Source: Mariniblastus fucicola
GTDB lineage: Bacteria > Planctomycetota > Planctomycetia > Pirellulales > Pirellulaceae
DNA: 64,000 bases
NCBI RefSeq assembly: GCF_008087665.1
Contig: NZ_CP042912.1
Span: forward strand, 124,001 to 188,000
Reading direction: 5' to 3'
Part shown: positions 29,309 through 39,149 of the stretch, in pieces
Layout: the number at the start of each line of letters is the position of its first letter
Numbering within the stretch: position 1 is the first letter of the stretch
The notes under the pieces: generated by a model
What the model was told of the DNA's origin: nothing
Databases searched by the model: none
The model's input: the letters and a program-made list of their open reading frames with translations, nothing else
Made by a program: the position numbers and the translations under genes

Positions 29309-30019
29309 CTAGCGGTGACAGGTCGAGCAACTGACATTTGGGTTGATGTTCAGCTTTTCTTTCCACATCGCTCCGTTAGCGACCGGATCTTCAATCTTCA
29401 GATCCAGTTGCGTGACCAAAGCCGGATCACGAAGGTGCTGTTCCGGTGCACGGTGGCAATCAAGGCACCATTTCATCGAGAGTGTTTCTTTCTGTTCAAC
29501 GACTTCCATTTGATCAATGCGACCGTGGCAGGAAACACAACTGACGCCGCGTGAAATGTGAGCCGCGTGATTGAAGTAAACGAAGTCCGGCAAGTCGTGG
29601 ACTCGCTCCCACTGCACGGGCTTGTCGTCGTTTTCCAGGCTGGTGCGGATCGGCGTCAGCAGCGTGCTGTCAGGGTGCACGATGCCAAGGTCACGACCGG
29701 CTTGCATGGTTCCGTTGACCATCGTTCCCGTCGTGCGGCTTCCGCCATGACAGTTGCCACACGTTGCCGAAGGCGGAATCGCAGCGTGTCCGGCTTTCTC
29801 GACCGTGTTGTGGCAGTAGCGACAATCCAGCTTCAGTTGGCCGGCATGCAGCTTGTGACTGAACGGAACGGGTTGCTTGGGCTTGTGCCCTACGTTGACG
29901 ACCGAAGGATGAATCCCGGCGAACAGACAGGTTGCCAAATATCCGGCAACGCCTAGCCCGCCAAGAATCAACATGACCGTGAACTTGTTGACCCAGGTTG
30001 GAAAGTGGAACTCTTGCAT
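29309..30019 (-). CDS. actA: Alternative complex III pentaheme cytochrome c ActA
   Basis: 236 residues. An N-terminal membrane anchor (FTVMLILGGLGVAGYLATCLF) precedes five CxxCH heme motifs (CRYCH, CGNCH, CVSCH, CLDCH, CSTCH) and a set of His residues for axial ligation. It is the electron-exit subunit of alternative complex III on the periplasmic side and heads the operon. A GTG at 30028 is also in frame; ATG 30019 is preferred. Confidence 0.95.
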   Translation of the reverse strand: MQEFHFPTWVNKFTVMLILGGLGVAGYLATCLFAGIHPSVVNVGHKPKQPVPFSHKLHAGQLKLDCRYCHNTVEKAGHAAIPPSATCGNCHGGSRTTGTMVNGTMQAGRDLGIVHPDSTLLTPIRTSLENDDKPVQWERVHDLPDFVYFNHAAHISRGVSCVSCHGRIDQMEVVEQKETLSMKWCLDCHRAPEQHLRDPALVTQLDLKIEDPVANGAMWKEKLNINPNVSCSTCHR

Positions 30020-30739
30020 AACGTTCACTCACCCGCGATTCGCGTGTCTGAGTGCCCTGATGGTTAAGTCGTTTTGTGATTGGTGCAGGAAGAAGACGCA
30101 TCATATACAGATGCCATGTACGGACAGCTATAGACCGTCCGCGCACACTCCCTCCGAATGTTGCACAAGGATACCGCGTTTATCGGCTCGCATCGACCTG
30201 ATAAAAAGTCGCACCCTCAATAGTGCAGTGTTTGACGCGTAATCTAGTTGCCCTGAAAAAGCCGCGGCAGATGTGTCAAAGTGTCGCAAGCCATTTGGTG
30301 CAATAAACTGCGCAAAGTTGGCGCGGCGATCGATACGATAAGCAAACTCGATTTCAAGCGATTAAGTGTGAGTTTAAAGGAATTCGCTTCGAGAAAGTTT
30401 CCTGATTTTGCTGGTAAGGAAGATTGCGGGCCGACAGTCGATGTGCCAGACGTCGCTACTCCAAGTCGGCCTAACTAATTGTGCAGCAACGCCGAATCGA
30501 ACGATTGATTCCCGAAAAACGGAAGTTACAATCTGATGCAAATTGCTAAACAGGTTCGCTGTTTTGGAAATGCGTTTGTTCATATGGGTTTAGTAAGCAA
30601 GGCCAGCGTAAACCATGCTATCCAATGCTGCTCCGTTCAAGTGATCCAGAAAGTCCGCCAGCGGAACCTCGCGTCAACCTAATTATGGTTGCGGACCGCG
30701 GGAAAAAATCCGATCTCTGTATTCATTGCCAAATTATTT
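30020..30739. other. Gene-free region upstream of actA, next to an ISL3 element
   Basis: No convincing gene is seen in these ~720 bases; short frames at 30281-30478 and 30374-30583 look random. The region should hold the act-cox promoter. TTGACA occurs on the minus strand within about 280 bases of actA, but I cannot match a -10 box to it. Confidence 0.4.
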
Positions 30740-32040
30740 GGTCCACCGCGGATCTCTATGGGTCGAGGTCGAGTCCACCGCAGTAAAAGAAGATCGCTGT
30801 TTTGTAGTTTTGCCTGTTTCGGTAGCCGCCAACTCGTCGCTTGATCGACTGGATCTTGCTGTTGATTCCTTCGGCAACTCCGTTTGATATTCCACTGAAG
30901 GTGCAGTAGCTGACGACGTTGTCGATGCGAGTTTTGATCGTGCGTGCGACCTTCTTCATTGGCTCCAGCCGAGTGTGAATCACCTTGCGGTACCACCACC
31001 TGAAAAACTCTTTCGCCTCCTTGGCGGTGTCGTGATGCCAAAGATCGCGAAGCATCTCTTTGTAAGTCCATGCCTTGCCGGTTTCGAGTTTGAAAGAAAA
31101 CAACGCATCAAGACGCTGCTGGCTTGATTCCTTGAGGTTGTCATAGTTCTTCAGAAACAGGTAACGAGTCCCTGTTAGCGTGTCGTCACCTTCGCTGCGG
31201 AGACGCTTGTTCTCTTGCTTGCGAACCTTGTCTACCGCTTCGTTGACCAGCTTCATCACATAAAAACGGTCGTGCACAATCTTTGTTTCTGCCAGGGGAA
31301 TGTTGGACTTTGCAGCGTTCACAAAAGCAGAGCTCATGTCCATCGCGATGGCTTCGACGGTTTCGATTTGACCCGGTAAAAGTTGAGAAAAGCATTCGTT
31401 GGCGGCCTCTTTGTTGTGGCCTTCGGAGATCGCTTCAACCGTACTGTTGTCGAGGTCGTAAATCAGAGTAATGTAGTTCTGCCCTTTCTTGAAAGACTTC
31501 TCGTCGATGCCAATGTGAGGCAGTGGACTGGATTGCTTTCGAGCTTGCCCACGCTCGACGGCTCGCTCAAGAATCGTCCAGGTCGCTTCCCAGCCAGTTC
31601 GCAGAATCGTGCGAGCGCCTTCGATCGTTTGTGTTGCCTTGAGCAAGCGGATCGCAAAGGCCTCGAACATCAACGTGAAGCGACTGTTGGGACTGGACCA
31701 GGGAACTTGAACCAGTTTCACGCCGTGTTCGGGACAATCCACTCGGGGGATCGAAGCTTCCAGCATCGTCTTGAATTGGCAGCTGTCCAAGTGACGCCAG
31801 CGACGCGATGGAGAATGGTCATAGCAGCTCAATTTCTGATCGCACTGAGGGCAGCAGAACTTCGTGCCTTGTGCGTGACGCACACTAACGACGATCTCCC
31901 CAAGTTCCATGTTCAGATCAACGTTCGATACTTCCCAAGGCGTCTCAATGCCAAGGATCTGTTGATAAAGTTCCGTGTCTTGCATTTGCGTTCTCCTTTA
32001 CAGAGAATTCTGCAAGACCCACAAACTTCCGCGATGGACC
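30740..32040. mobile_element. ISL3-family insertion sequence
   Basis: A 1301-bp element bounded by imperfect 25-bp inverted repeats: left 30740-30764 beginning GGTCCACCGCGG, right 32016-32040, whose complement begins GGTCCATCGCGG. Twenty of 25 positions agree. It is flanked by a near-perfect 8-bp direct repeat (AATTATTT at 30732-30739, AATTATTG at 32041-32048), the duplication length expected for ISL3. The transposase frame is intact, so the copy could be active. Confidence 0.85.
30756..31985 (-). CDS. ISL3-family transposase
   Basis: 409 residues. An N-terminal zinc-binding CPQCDQKL region and a helix-turn-helix-like part precede a DDE catalytic core: Asp in HIGIDEKSF, Asp in AIAMDMSSAF, Glu in GVAEGINSKIQS. 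The closing KRRVGGYRNRQNYKTAIFFYCGG is typical of ISL3 transposases. The start has a GGAGA site (AAAGGAGAACGCAA then ATG). The stop codon lies inside the left terminal inverted repeat, so the element is compact. Confidence 0.95.
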   Translation of the reverse strand: MQDTELYQQILGIETPWEVSNVDLNMELGEIVVSVRHAQGTKFCCPQCDQKLSCYDHSPSRRWRHLDSCQFKTMLEASIPRVDCPEHGVKLVQVPWSSPNSRFTLMFEAFAIRLLKATQTIEGARTILRTGWEATWTILERAVERGQARKQSSPLPHIGIDEKSFKKGQNYITLIYDLDNSTVEAISEGHNKEAANECFSQLLPGQIETVEAIAMDMSSAFVNAAKSNIPLAETKIVHDRFYVMKLVNEAVDKVRKQENKRLRSEGDDTLTGTRYLFLKNYDNLKESSQQRLDALFSFKLETGKAWTYKEMLRDLWHHDTAKEAKEFFRWWYRKVIHTRLEPMKKVARTIKTRIDNVVSYCTFSGISNGVAEGINSKIQSIKRRVGGYRNRQNYKTAIFFYCGGLDLDP

Positions 32041-32404
32041 AATTATTGTCAGCACAATATCTGCCAAACACGTATCGGTTACAAAACCATCCAAGAATAT
32101 TTCGATGCCATTTTGACCAACCATATGGTCATGTTCGACTTTGCCATATACATCACATCGTTGCCGGCAATGCAGAAAATTGAGCCACGCCTCTGTTTGC
32201 TGCAAAATTTGAAGTCGTCTTCGCTTTCAGTTGCAAAAGAAGCAAGCACCACGGACTCGACGAAAATATCAAAGTGCTCCAACTTTGTGTTGTTACACGA
32301 GTAGGTGGTGCATCCAACGAGGTTATCCCGTGCCTGACTGAAACGCATCTCCATGCGAGATGCACGTTCAAGCGGGTTTTAAGGCTTCAGTTCGTATCCG
32401 TGGT
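32041..32404. other. Intergenic region between ISL3 and surE
   Basis: 364 bases, AT-rich near the IS. Short frames on both strands (31975-32304, 32079-32354) have no recognisable protein pattern. A hairpin GCATCTC-(5 nt)-GAGATGC sits at 32345-32363, about 40 bases past the surE stop. Confidence 0.4.
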
Positions 32405-33124
32405 TCAGCCAGAAAGCCGGGTGATCGTCACTCGTTTGGAAAAACAGGCTTGAATGTCGCATCCGTCCAGCTGTTGGCGATCATTGTATTTGCCGACGAA
32501 TTGAAGTCGCGTAGAATCGCCGACGAGCTGTGTGCTGTAGTTGGCTGGTCGCGGGGAAGGATCGAGCGGACAGGGGTCGACGATCTCCGCCTCCGGAAGT
32601 TGATCGTGGTCTGAAAAGTCCGGCAGGTTGATGTTGATCAGCGTACGCGGCGTTAGAGTTTTAGCCAGGCAATGCCGCAGGGATCTGGCCGTCAACGTTG
32701 CCGCGTTCGACCAGTCAAACGGTTCACCGAAGTACAGTCGATGCTGGGAGATCGCGATCGCAGGTCGCCCGAACAGAGTCGCCTCCCGGGCGGCAGCGAC
32801 TGTGCCGGAGACATAAACGTCGGCTCCCAGATTTCCGCCATTGTTGACACCGGACAGCACCAAATCAAATTTGGTTTTGAGCTGTGTTTCGAGTTGCGTC
32901 AGCGCGATCCTCACGCAGTCCGCTGGCGTCCCGTCGATCGACCAGGCCTTCGCCGAGCGTTGTTGCAGATTCAAAGGCCGATTGAGCGTGACCTGATGGC
33001 TGACTCCAGACTGCTCGGTTTCCGGCGCGACGATCGTACAGTCTCCAAACTCACTGGCCACGTCGGCAAGCGTCGAAATCCCGGGAGCGTCCCAACCATC
33101 GTCGTTGGAGATCAGAATCTTCAT
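32405..33124 (-). CDS. surE: 5'/3'-nucleotidase SurE
   Basis: 239 residues. It has the metal-site signature ISNDDGWDAPG at the N-terminus, SGVSHQVTL, the conserved SGVNNGGNLGADVYVSGTVAAAREA split around residues 90-113, and the LININLP segment. SurE hydrolyses nucleoside monophosphates and short polyphosphates, with a role in stationary-phase survival. It lies 30 bases downstream of the UDP-glucuronate epimerase gene and could be co-transcribed with it. Confidence 0.95.
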   Translation of the reverse strand: MKILISNDDGWDAPGISTLADVASEFGDCTIVAPETEQSGVSHQVTLNRPLNLQQRSAKAWSIDGTPADCVRIALTQLETQLKTKFDLVLSGVNNGGNLGADVYVSGTVAAAREATLFGRPAIAISQHRLYFGEPFDWSNAATLTARSLRHCLAKTLTPRTLININLPDFSDHDQLPEAEIVDPCPLDPSPRPANYSTQLVGDSTRLQFVGKYNDRQQLDGCDIQACFSKRVTITRLSG

Positions 33125-33154
33125 GTTGTTGATTGCGTCGAAGCGAGGGAAGAA

Positions 33155-34165
33155 CTAGCCGACTTTGAGAGCGGGCGCCGATTTCGGAGCGGGGCGGTCC
33201 AGTTGAATTTCCCGAGCCCACGGCAGGTTGTACAGATACCAGTCAGCACACTGTTCCAGTCCGTCATCGATCGAAATCGTCGGTTCCCAGTCCAGTAGCT
33301 GTTTTGCTTTCGAGATATCCGCCCATGTGGACTGCATATCAGCTTCGTGCGGGTCACGATATTCGACCATTGGTTTGCGGCCGAAACGGGAAGCCAGTTT
33401 TTGGATGATCGCGTTAAGCGACACCGGTTTTTCACCGCCGCCAAGATTGATGATCTCAAAGCCCAAGGGCTTGAGCGCACGAACGGTTCCCTCTGCGATG
33501 TCGTCGACGAAAGTGAAATCTCGTGACTGTTCGCCGTCGCCAAAAATCTGAATCGGTTCCCCTTCCGCGATCCAGCGGACAAAGCGAAAGATTCCCATGT
33601 CGGGTCGTCCTGCCGGGCCATAGACCGTGAAGTAGCGGACGACCGAAACGTCGATGTCAAACAGGTGATGGTATGACCACGCCATCGATTCCGCGGCCTT
33701 TTTCGATGCCGCGTAGGGTGAAATCGGAGTGTTGACTGGCAAGGATTCCAGGAACGGCATCTGCTGTCCGGCGTAGAGACTGGACGTCGACGCAAGCACG
33801 TACTTTCGAACACCCGCGTGGCGCATGGCTTCGAGCAGGTTCAGATTTCCGACCCCGTTGGTTGTCATGTAGACATGGGGATTTTCCAGGCTGTAGCGAA
33901 CACCGACTGCTGCGGCGAGATTGATTACCGCGTCGAATTTGTGTTGTTCAAAGATGCGATCGACTTGGTCGCGATTTTCGATGCCGGCCTGATCGAACGA
34001 AAAACCGACCTGCATCAACAAGGGCTCGAGCCGGTGGAACTTTAGCGAGATGTCGTAGTAGTCGTTGAGGTCATCGACACCATGCACCTGATGCCCTTCG
34101 CCAAGCAGTTTTGCTGCAACGCGAGATCCAATGAAGCCAGCACACCCTGTGATCAAATACTTCAC
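33155..34165 (-). CDS. UDP-glucuronate 4-epimerase-type sugar nucleotide epimerase
   Basis: About 336 residues, extended SDR. The NAD site GCAGFIGS is followed by DDLNDYYDISLK, a feature of UDP-glucuronate 4-epimerases. The catalytic Ser is in STSSLYAG and the Tyr-Lys pair in SPYAASKK. It would interconvert UDP-glucuronate and UDP-galacturonate. GTG 34165 gives MKYLITG; a TTG at 34171 is also possible. It is a close paralogue of the protein encoded at 40266-41258, on the other side of the divergent promoter region. Confidence 0.85.
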   Translation of the reverse strand: MKYLITGCAGFIGSRVAAKLLGEGHQVHGVDDLNDYYDISLKFHRLEPLLMQVGFSFDQAGIENRDQVDRIFEQHKFDAVINLAAAVGVRYSLENPHVYMTTNGVGNLNLLEAMRHAGVRKYVLASTSSLYAGQQMPFLESLPVNTPISPYAASKKAAESMAWSYHHLFDIDVSVVRYFTVYGPAGRPDMGIFRFVRWIAEGEPIQIFGDGEQSRDFTFVDDIAEGTVRALKPLGFEIINLGGGEKPVSLNAIIQKLASRFGRKPMVEYRDPHEADMQSTWADISKAKQLLDWEPTISIDDGLEQCADWYLYNLPWAREIQLDRPAPKSAPALKVG

Positions 34166-34307
34166 AACCAACGCTACCCTGCCGGAGCCAATCTTCCTGA
34201 TTCACGCATACATTGTGGCGGAATCAGGGATGTGGCCCAATAGCAGTTGCCGATAAATGCCGGCGCTGTCAGCGGGGTTCGAGTCATGGAAAACGGAAAA
34301 CGATTGC

Positions 34308-36167
34308 TTACTGTGCAGCAGTTTTGTTCTTGTCGAGGAACTTCTGACGCAGGATATCACGTGCTTGCAGATAGCGAGACTTGATCTCGTCCTTGACTCC
34401 GGGTCCAAGCTCGCCGTAGTGCTGAACGAAAACCTGTACCTGGTAAGTTTCCGAGCTGAACAAACTGCGACGCACGCGATGCGACATCCGGTTCTTGGCA
34501 CGAGTCAGGAACGACTCCAGCGTTCCGACATTGATCGGCGCCTGCTCTGGTTCGCCAGCCCCGTTGAAGTGACTGAACAGCAGGTAGGCTTTTTCGCCAG
34601 TTTCCTTCGTAAAGGTAGCTTCCACAATGTCCCAGGTTTCTTCGCCGTCCGGGACGTCAGGTTGGATAACGACGCGATTGGAAAGTTTCCAGCCGCTGTT
34701 CCGATAACAAGTCGTCAGCTCATGCCAGCCCGGGAACGTTTGATCAAACGAAACAACGGCGTTGCAGTTTGGAGCCCGATACTGCCAAACGTCTGAGCGA
34801 CGTCCCAGGTCTGAACCGCGGTCACGCTTTTGCATCTGATAGCCAGTGCCCTCGACGAGAGCCCAGTTTTGCAGCTGGGTTGGCATGTCTTCTTCAACCA
34901 TCGGCTGAGTGATGTCGGCGTCGAAGAACTGGACTTTTAATCCCGGTTGGAACAGAGCCCGTGCCACGTCGGAAGCTTGCCACAAACCGCCGACGGCAAG
35001 GATGATCGCCACGATCCATGCGAATTGCGTCGACGAAGCTTTAACCGAGACGACTTTGCGCTTCTTCTTTTTCTCTGAATCGTTCAGATCCTCCTGGCCC
35101 GAAACCAGCTGATTCCAGAACTTGGTGATCAGTTTTCCGAACGGTCCGGCCTCGCCCATTTCGGTATCTACAGGACCGAACAGGAACAGCAGCAATTGAT
35201 CAGTACTCAGCAACAATGCCAGTCCGATCACCAAAGCTCCCCAGCCCAAAAAGATGTGACCGATGCCGTGAGTCAGGTCCGCGATACCGTTTACGTCCAG
35301 AACTGGAATCAGCAGGATTCGCAGCACGTTGATAAACATCGCCCAGAAAACAGCCGCATAGACCAGAGCCATCGCACGGAAACCCACCAGTCCCCAAATG
35401 ATGAAAGCGACGCCTATATAAAACATGAACGGTAGCGTGATGCTGGCCGCGAGACAGACAAGGCCCAGGATCGACAAAATCGTTCCACCGGCGAGGTTTG
35501 TTTTGATTCGCCGGAACACCACCATCATGACAACAGCGATGAACAGCAGCGTAAAGAACGACTGAACGCCACTGCAGGCCTCTTCAATTCCGTAGCCCAC
35601 TTTTCCCGGAACCAGGATCTGAGTTCCGTCCAGATAGTGGCCAAGGCCCAACAAATCCAGCAGTCGGCTGGTCAGCCACGCGCTTTGACGCTGCAGCGTC
35701 GTGATCAGAGTCGTGTCCCAGCGAAACGGCAGCGGCAGGAAAACGAACAGCGGCAAAGCAGCCGTCCACAAACTGTTGCTGCGATCGGTATCGACGACTT
35801 TCAGCAGAAAGCTGGTGATCAACAGCATCACGCTGGCAGCGCAGAACCATGGTTCCACAAACAGGAAAGATCCAAAGCCCATCATCAGCCCCAAACCGAG
35901 CAACACGTTGCTGGCGGTGCTTTCACGGAACGGAACCTTTTCCTCTCGCGGCCAGCGAGACCAGACGATCGCGGCGGTCGCGAACAACGCCAGCCAAACC
36001 GTTTGGTAGTGCGTCTTGCTCATCATCTGTCGAAAGAACAACAGGAACATCGGCAGTTGGGCTCCGATCGCCACCAGATAAGGCAGCCCAATTTTCATCA
36101 GGCTCTGGTTGCTGGTGGAGGAAGATCTCGATTTTGAATCGCTCGAAGCGGCAGTCGCTGTGGCCAT
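34308..36167 (-). CDS. xrtU: Exosortase U-type membrane protease/transferase with EpsI-like C-terminal domain
   Basis: 619 residues. The first ~360 residues hold about ten membrane helices with the exosortase catalytic set: Cys near 198 in EEACSGVQSF, Arg near 282 in NVLRILLIPVL and His near 302 in GIGHIFLGW. A Lys-rich linker leads to a further helix and an EpsI-like domain of ~200 residues. Exosortases recognise PEP-CTERM proteins, cut the tail and attach them to the surface, usually beside polysaccharide genes, as here. A candidate substrate is encoded at 61585. The U subtype is a best guess from length and lineage. Confidence 0.85.
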   Translation of the reverse strand: MATATAASSDSKSRSSSTSNQSLMKIGLPYLVAIGAQLPMFLLFFRQMMSKTHYQTVWLALFATAAIVWSRWPREEKVPFRESTASNVLLGLGLMMGFGSFLFVEPWFCAASVMLLITSFLLKVVDTDRSNSLWTAALPLFVFLPLPFRWDTTLITTLQRQSAWLTSRLLDLLGLGHYLDGTQILVPGKVGYGIEEACSGVQSFFTLLFIAVVMMVVFRRIKTNLAGGTILSILGLVCLAASITLPFMFYIGVAFIIWGLVGFRAMALVYAAVFWAMFINVLRILLIPVLDVNGIADLTHGIGHIFLGWGALVIGLALLLSTDQLLLFLFGPVDTEMGEAGPFGKLITKFWNQLVSGQEDLNDSEKKKKRKVVSVKASSTQFAWIVAIILAVGGLWQASDVARALFQPGLKVQFFDADITQPMVEEDMPTQLQNWALVEGTGYQMQKRDRGSDLGRRSDVWQYRAPNCNAVVSFDQTFPGWHELTTCYRNSGWKLSNRVVIQPDVPDGEETWDIVEATFTKETGEKAYLLFSHFNGAGEPEQAPINVGTLESFLTRAKNRMSHRVRRSLFSSETYQVQVFVQHYGELGPGVKDEIKSRYLQARDILRQKFLDKNKTAAQ

Positions 36168-36587
36168 GAGATTTGGATCAAAACGTTGTTCGGTACTAGG
36201 GAAACAATGAGTTTAGCTGAGTGTCCCGGTGAGTCCAGACGAACCTGTTGAGGGACACTCGTGCAAAAGGCGACAAAATCGACATTATCGAAAAATCGCG
36301 AACGGAACTCACCCCAGATTGCCGATTTGCCAATAATTGCGGAAAAGGCATTTACGGTCCTTAGCTCGTTGATAAGCTTGACCTAACCGGCTCAAACCTC
36401 GCCAATTGTGGAGTTTTGCACCAAGCCGGACTGTTGGCGACGCTGACAGAAAATTAACTTTCGCGAATTTGAGTTGGCAGCCAGATCGGCTGTTTCTGTT
36501 CTGAAGGGGCATTCAATGTGTCACCCAAAGGGACGGAGTCCGTTTCGGCAAATTCAAAAATTCGACTCTCAAAAAATCACCTTCCTG
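36168..36587. promoter_or_regulatory. Divergent promoter region between xrtU and fcl, with an inverted repeat
   Basis: 420 bases separate two divergent transcripts of the polysaccharide/exosortase locus. GAGTGTCCC (36220-36228) is perfectly inverted at 36253-36261 (24-base spacer), about 50 bases upstream of xrtU. This could be an operator or a leader hairpin. No ops/JUMPstart element (GGCGGTAG) was seen. Confidence 0.45.
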
Positions 36588-37544
36588 ATGCAAGACTGGT
36601 CAAAAAAGAGAGCTTTCGTTTCTGGCCATCGCGGCATGGTTGGCGGAGCGGTCGTTCGAGCTCTGCAGGCTTCGAACTGTGGTGACATCGTAACGCGAAC
36701 CCGAGCCGAACTGGATCTTTGTGATCAGGCGGCCGTCAATTCGTTCTTCGCGGAATCTAAAATCGATGTCGTGATCTTCTGTGCGGGAAAAGTTGGCGGC
36801 ATTCACGCCAACAACACCTACCCTGCCGAGTTCATGCATCAAAACCTCTCGATGGCGGTTAACTCCATCGATGCGGCCTACCGCAATCAGGTTTCCAGGT
36901 TTCTGTATCTGGGAAGCACGTGCATCTATCCGGGAAAGGCTCCTCAGCCGATGACGGAAGACAGCCTGCTGACCAGCCCGCTTGAAAAAACGAACGAAGC
37001 GTACGCCCTTGCCAAGATTGCTGGCCTGAAAATGTGCGAGTTCTATCGCCGCCAGTACAACGTCCTGTTTCATTCTACGATGCCGACCAATCTTTATGGG
37101 CCGGGCGACAACTACCATCCAGAGAACTCCCATGTGTTGCCCGCACTGGTGCGGCGGTTCCACGAAGCCAAAGAATCAAACGCTGATTCCGTGAGCATCT
37201 GGGGAACAGGCACGCCACGCAGAGAATTTCTCCATGTCGACGATTTGGCGTCCGGGCTGTTGCACTTGTGCTCGTTGGCCGATCCGCCTGATCTGGTGAA
37301 CGTGGGAACCGGAAGCGACATTTCAATTTTGGAATTGGCCACCAAAGTCGCGGAGGTCGTCGGTTTTCAGGGAGAAATTGTGACCGACCCGACCAAGCCT
37401 GACGGAACGATGGTCAAGCGAACGGACATGACGTTGATGCAGTCGACTGGCTGGCAGGCGTCGATCAGCCTGGACGACGGATTGCGTCAGGCTTACGCAG
37501 ATTTTCTCGCAGAAGTCCAACAAGGAGTCTTGCGAGAAGTCTGA
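36588..37544 (+). CDS. fcl: GDP-L-fucose synthase
   Basis: 318 residues, SDR fold: [15 protein letters not shown] at the N-terminus, then [32 protein letters not shown] (Ser) and [19 protein letters not shown] (Tyr-Lys). These are the typical GDP-fucose synthase motifs, including the catalytic Cys. It performs 3,5-epimerisation and 4-reduction of GDP-4-keto-6-deoxymannose, the product of Gmd, encoded two genes downstream. ATG 36588 is the conserved start; longer frames begin in the intergenic region. Confidence 0.95.
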   Translation: MQDWSKKRAFVSGHRGMVGGAVVRALQASNCGDIVTRTRAELDLCDQAAVNSFFAESKIDVVIFCAGKVGGIHANNTYPAEFMHQNLSMAVNSIDAAYRNQVSRFLYLGSTCIYPGKAPQPMTEDSLLTSPLEKTNEAYALAKIAGLKMCEFYRRQYNVLFHSTMPTNLYGPGDNYHPENSHVLPALVRRFHEAKESNADSVSIWGTGTPRREFLHVDDLASGLLHLCSLADPPDLVNVGTGSDISILELATKVAEVVGFQGEIVTDPTKPDGTMVKRTDMTLMQSTGWQASISLDDGLRQAYADFLAEVQQGVLREV

Positions 37545-37709
37545 AGATGGACGCGACCCTCACAATTTCTGAAGTAAGAAATTCCGTTGGCCCACTTGGC
37601 TCACGCTTTTCCTGGACCGGTTCGCCGAGGCTGCCATTAAAGAGATGGCTAACACTTTCACTTTGTTCCGAACTTTCGAACCAAAGCACACTTAAACTGA
37701 GAATACCCA

Positions 37710-39110
37710 ATGAGTGAACAAACAAAAATCTGTTGTCTTGGGGCCGGCTACGTTGGTGGCCCAACGATGGCCATGATCGCGCATCAGTGCCCGGACATTG
37801 ACGTTCACGTTGTCGATTTGAATCCGAAACGCATCGCCGCATGGAACTCGGAAGAACTGCCCGTCTATGAGCCAGGTTTGTATGACGTGGTTAAGCAGGC
37901 TCGCGGCCGCAATCTGAAATTCACAACCGATGTGCCGGGTGCGATCCGCGAAGCCAACATGTGTTTCATTTCGGTCAACACGCCCACCAAAACGTTTGGT
38001 ATCGGAGCCGGCCGCGCGGCGAACCTTGAATTCGTCGAAAAGTGTGCTCGCACGATTGCGGAATACTCTGACAGTGACAAAGTGGTTGTCGAAAAGTCGA
38101 CGCTTCCTGTTCGCACCGCCGAGTCCGTCCAGCGGATTCTGAATTCGTCAAGCTCTGGCGTCAAGTTCAGCGTCCTGAGCAACCCGGAGTTCCTTGCCGA
38201 AGGAACCGCGGTGGATGACTTGCTCAATCCCGATCGCATTCTGATTGGTGGCGACAATGACGTTGCGATCGAGAAACTTGCGGATGTTTACAAGCATTGG
38301 GTTCCGGATGAAAGAATCATTCGTACGAACCTGTGGAGCAGTGAGCTTTCAAAATTGACCGCCAACGCATTTTTGGCTCAACGAGTCAGCTCGATCAACG
38401 CCATTTCGGCGCTTTGCGAAGCGACCGGAGCCGACGTAGATGAAGTCGCCGGTGCGATCGGCACGGATTCAAGAATCGGGCCGCGGTTCCTCAAGGCTTC
38501 GGTTGGCTTTGGGGGATCCTGTTTCCAAAAAGACATTTTGAATCTGGTTTACCTTTGCGAACATTTCGGATTGCCGGAAGTTGCCCAGTATTGGGAACAG
38601 GTCATCGTCATGAACGACTATCAAAAACGTCGTTTCTCGACTCGCATCGTGAAGAAAATGTTCAACACGGTTTCGGACAAGAAGATCGCGATCTGGGGTT
38701 TTGCGTTCAAGAAAGACACCAACGATACACGTGAATCGGCAGCGATTTATGTCTGCCGTGACCTGCTCGAAGAGCGAGCCCGAATCACGATTTACGATCC
38801 GCAGGTCAGCCTTGAGCAAATTCGTCAGGACCTCGAGTACCTGATGGCCGGTCCGGGTGGCGTGCTGACCGAGGCTCAACGGGAGCTTCTTTACAACAAC
38901 GTCACGGTTACATCGAGTGCCAAAGCGGCTGCTGATGGAGCTCACGCGATTGCCGTGATGACGGAATGGGATGAGTTCAGCGACCAGGACTTTGATTCCA
39001 TCTATCAATCCATGATGAAGCCGGCTTTCGTATTTGACGGCCGCAACGTTCTCGATGCTCAACAGCTTTCCGATGCCGGATTTGAAATCGAAAGCATCGG
39101 TAAGTCTTAA
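37710..39110 (+). CDS. ugd: UDP-glucose 6-dehydrogenase (eukaryotic-type length)
   Basis: 466 residues, as in the longer eukaryote-like class. NAD-binding [40 protein letters not shown], the substrate-binding [13 protein letters not shown] and the catalytic Cys in [11 protein letters not shown] are all present. It oxidises UDP-glucose to UDP-glucuronate, substrate of the two 4-epimerases in the locus. It is in line with fcl and gmd. Confidence 0.95.
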   Translation: MSEQTKICCLGAGYVGGPTMAMIAHQCPDIDVHVVDLNPKRIAAWNSEELPVYEPGLYDVVKQARGRNLKFTTDVPGAIREANMCFISVNTPTKTFGIGAGRAANLEFVEKCARTIAEYSDSDKVVVEKSTLPVRTAESVQRILNSSSSGVKFSVLSNPEFLAEGTAVDDLLNPDRILIGGDNDVAIEKLADVYKHWVPDERIIRTNLWSSELSKLTANAFLAQRVSSINAISALCEATGADVDEVAGAIGTDSRIGPRFLKASVGFGGSCFQKDILNLVYLCEHFGLPEVAQYWEQVIVMNDYQKRRFSTRIVKKMFNTVSDKKIAIWGFAFKKDTNDTRESAAIYVCRDLLEERARITIYDPQVSLEQIRQDLEYLMAGPGGVLTEAQRELLYNNVTVTSSAKAAADGAHAIAVMTEWDEFSDQDFDSIYQSMMKPAFVFDGRNVLDAQQLSDAGFEIESIGKS

Positions 39111-39149
39111 GCCTATCCTTACAAACTTCTTCCAGGCAAAACTCAGAAA

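Noticed and set aside
30281-30478. 65-residue frame upstream of actA
   Set aside because: Short, without family pattern or ribosome site, in the promoter region.
32079-32354. 91-residue minus-strand frame next to the ISL3 element
   Set aside because: No motifs, no ribosome site, and it lies in non-coding AT-rich DNA; a decayed gene cannot be excluded.
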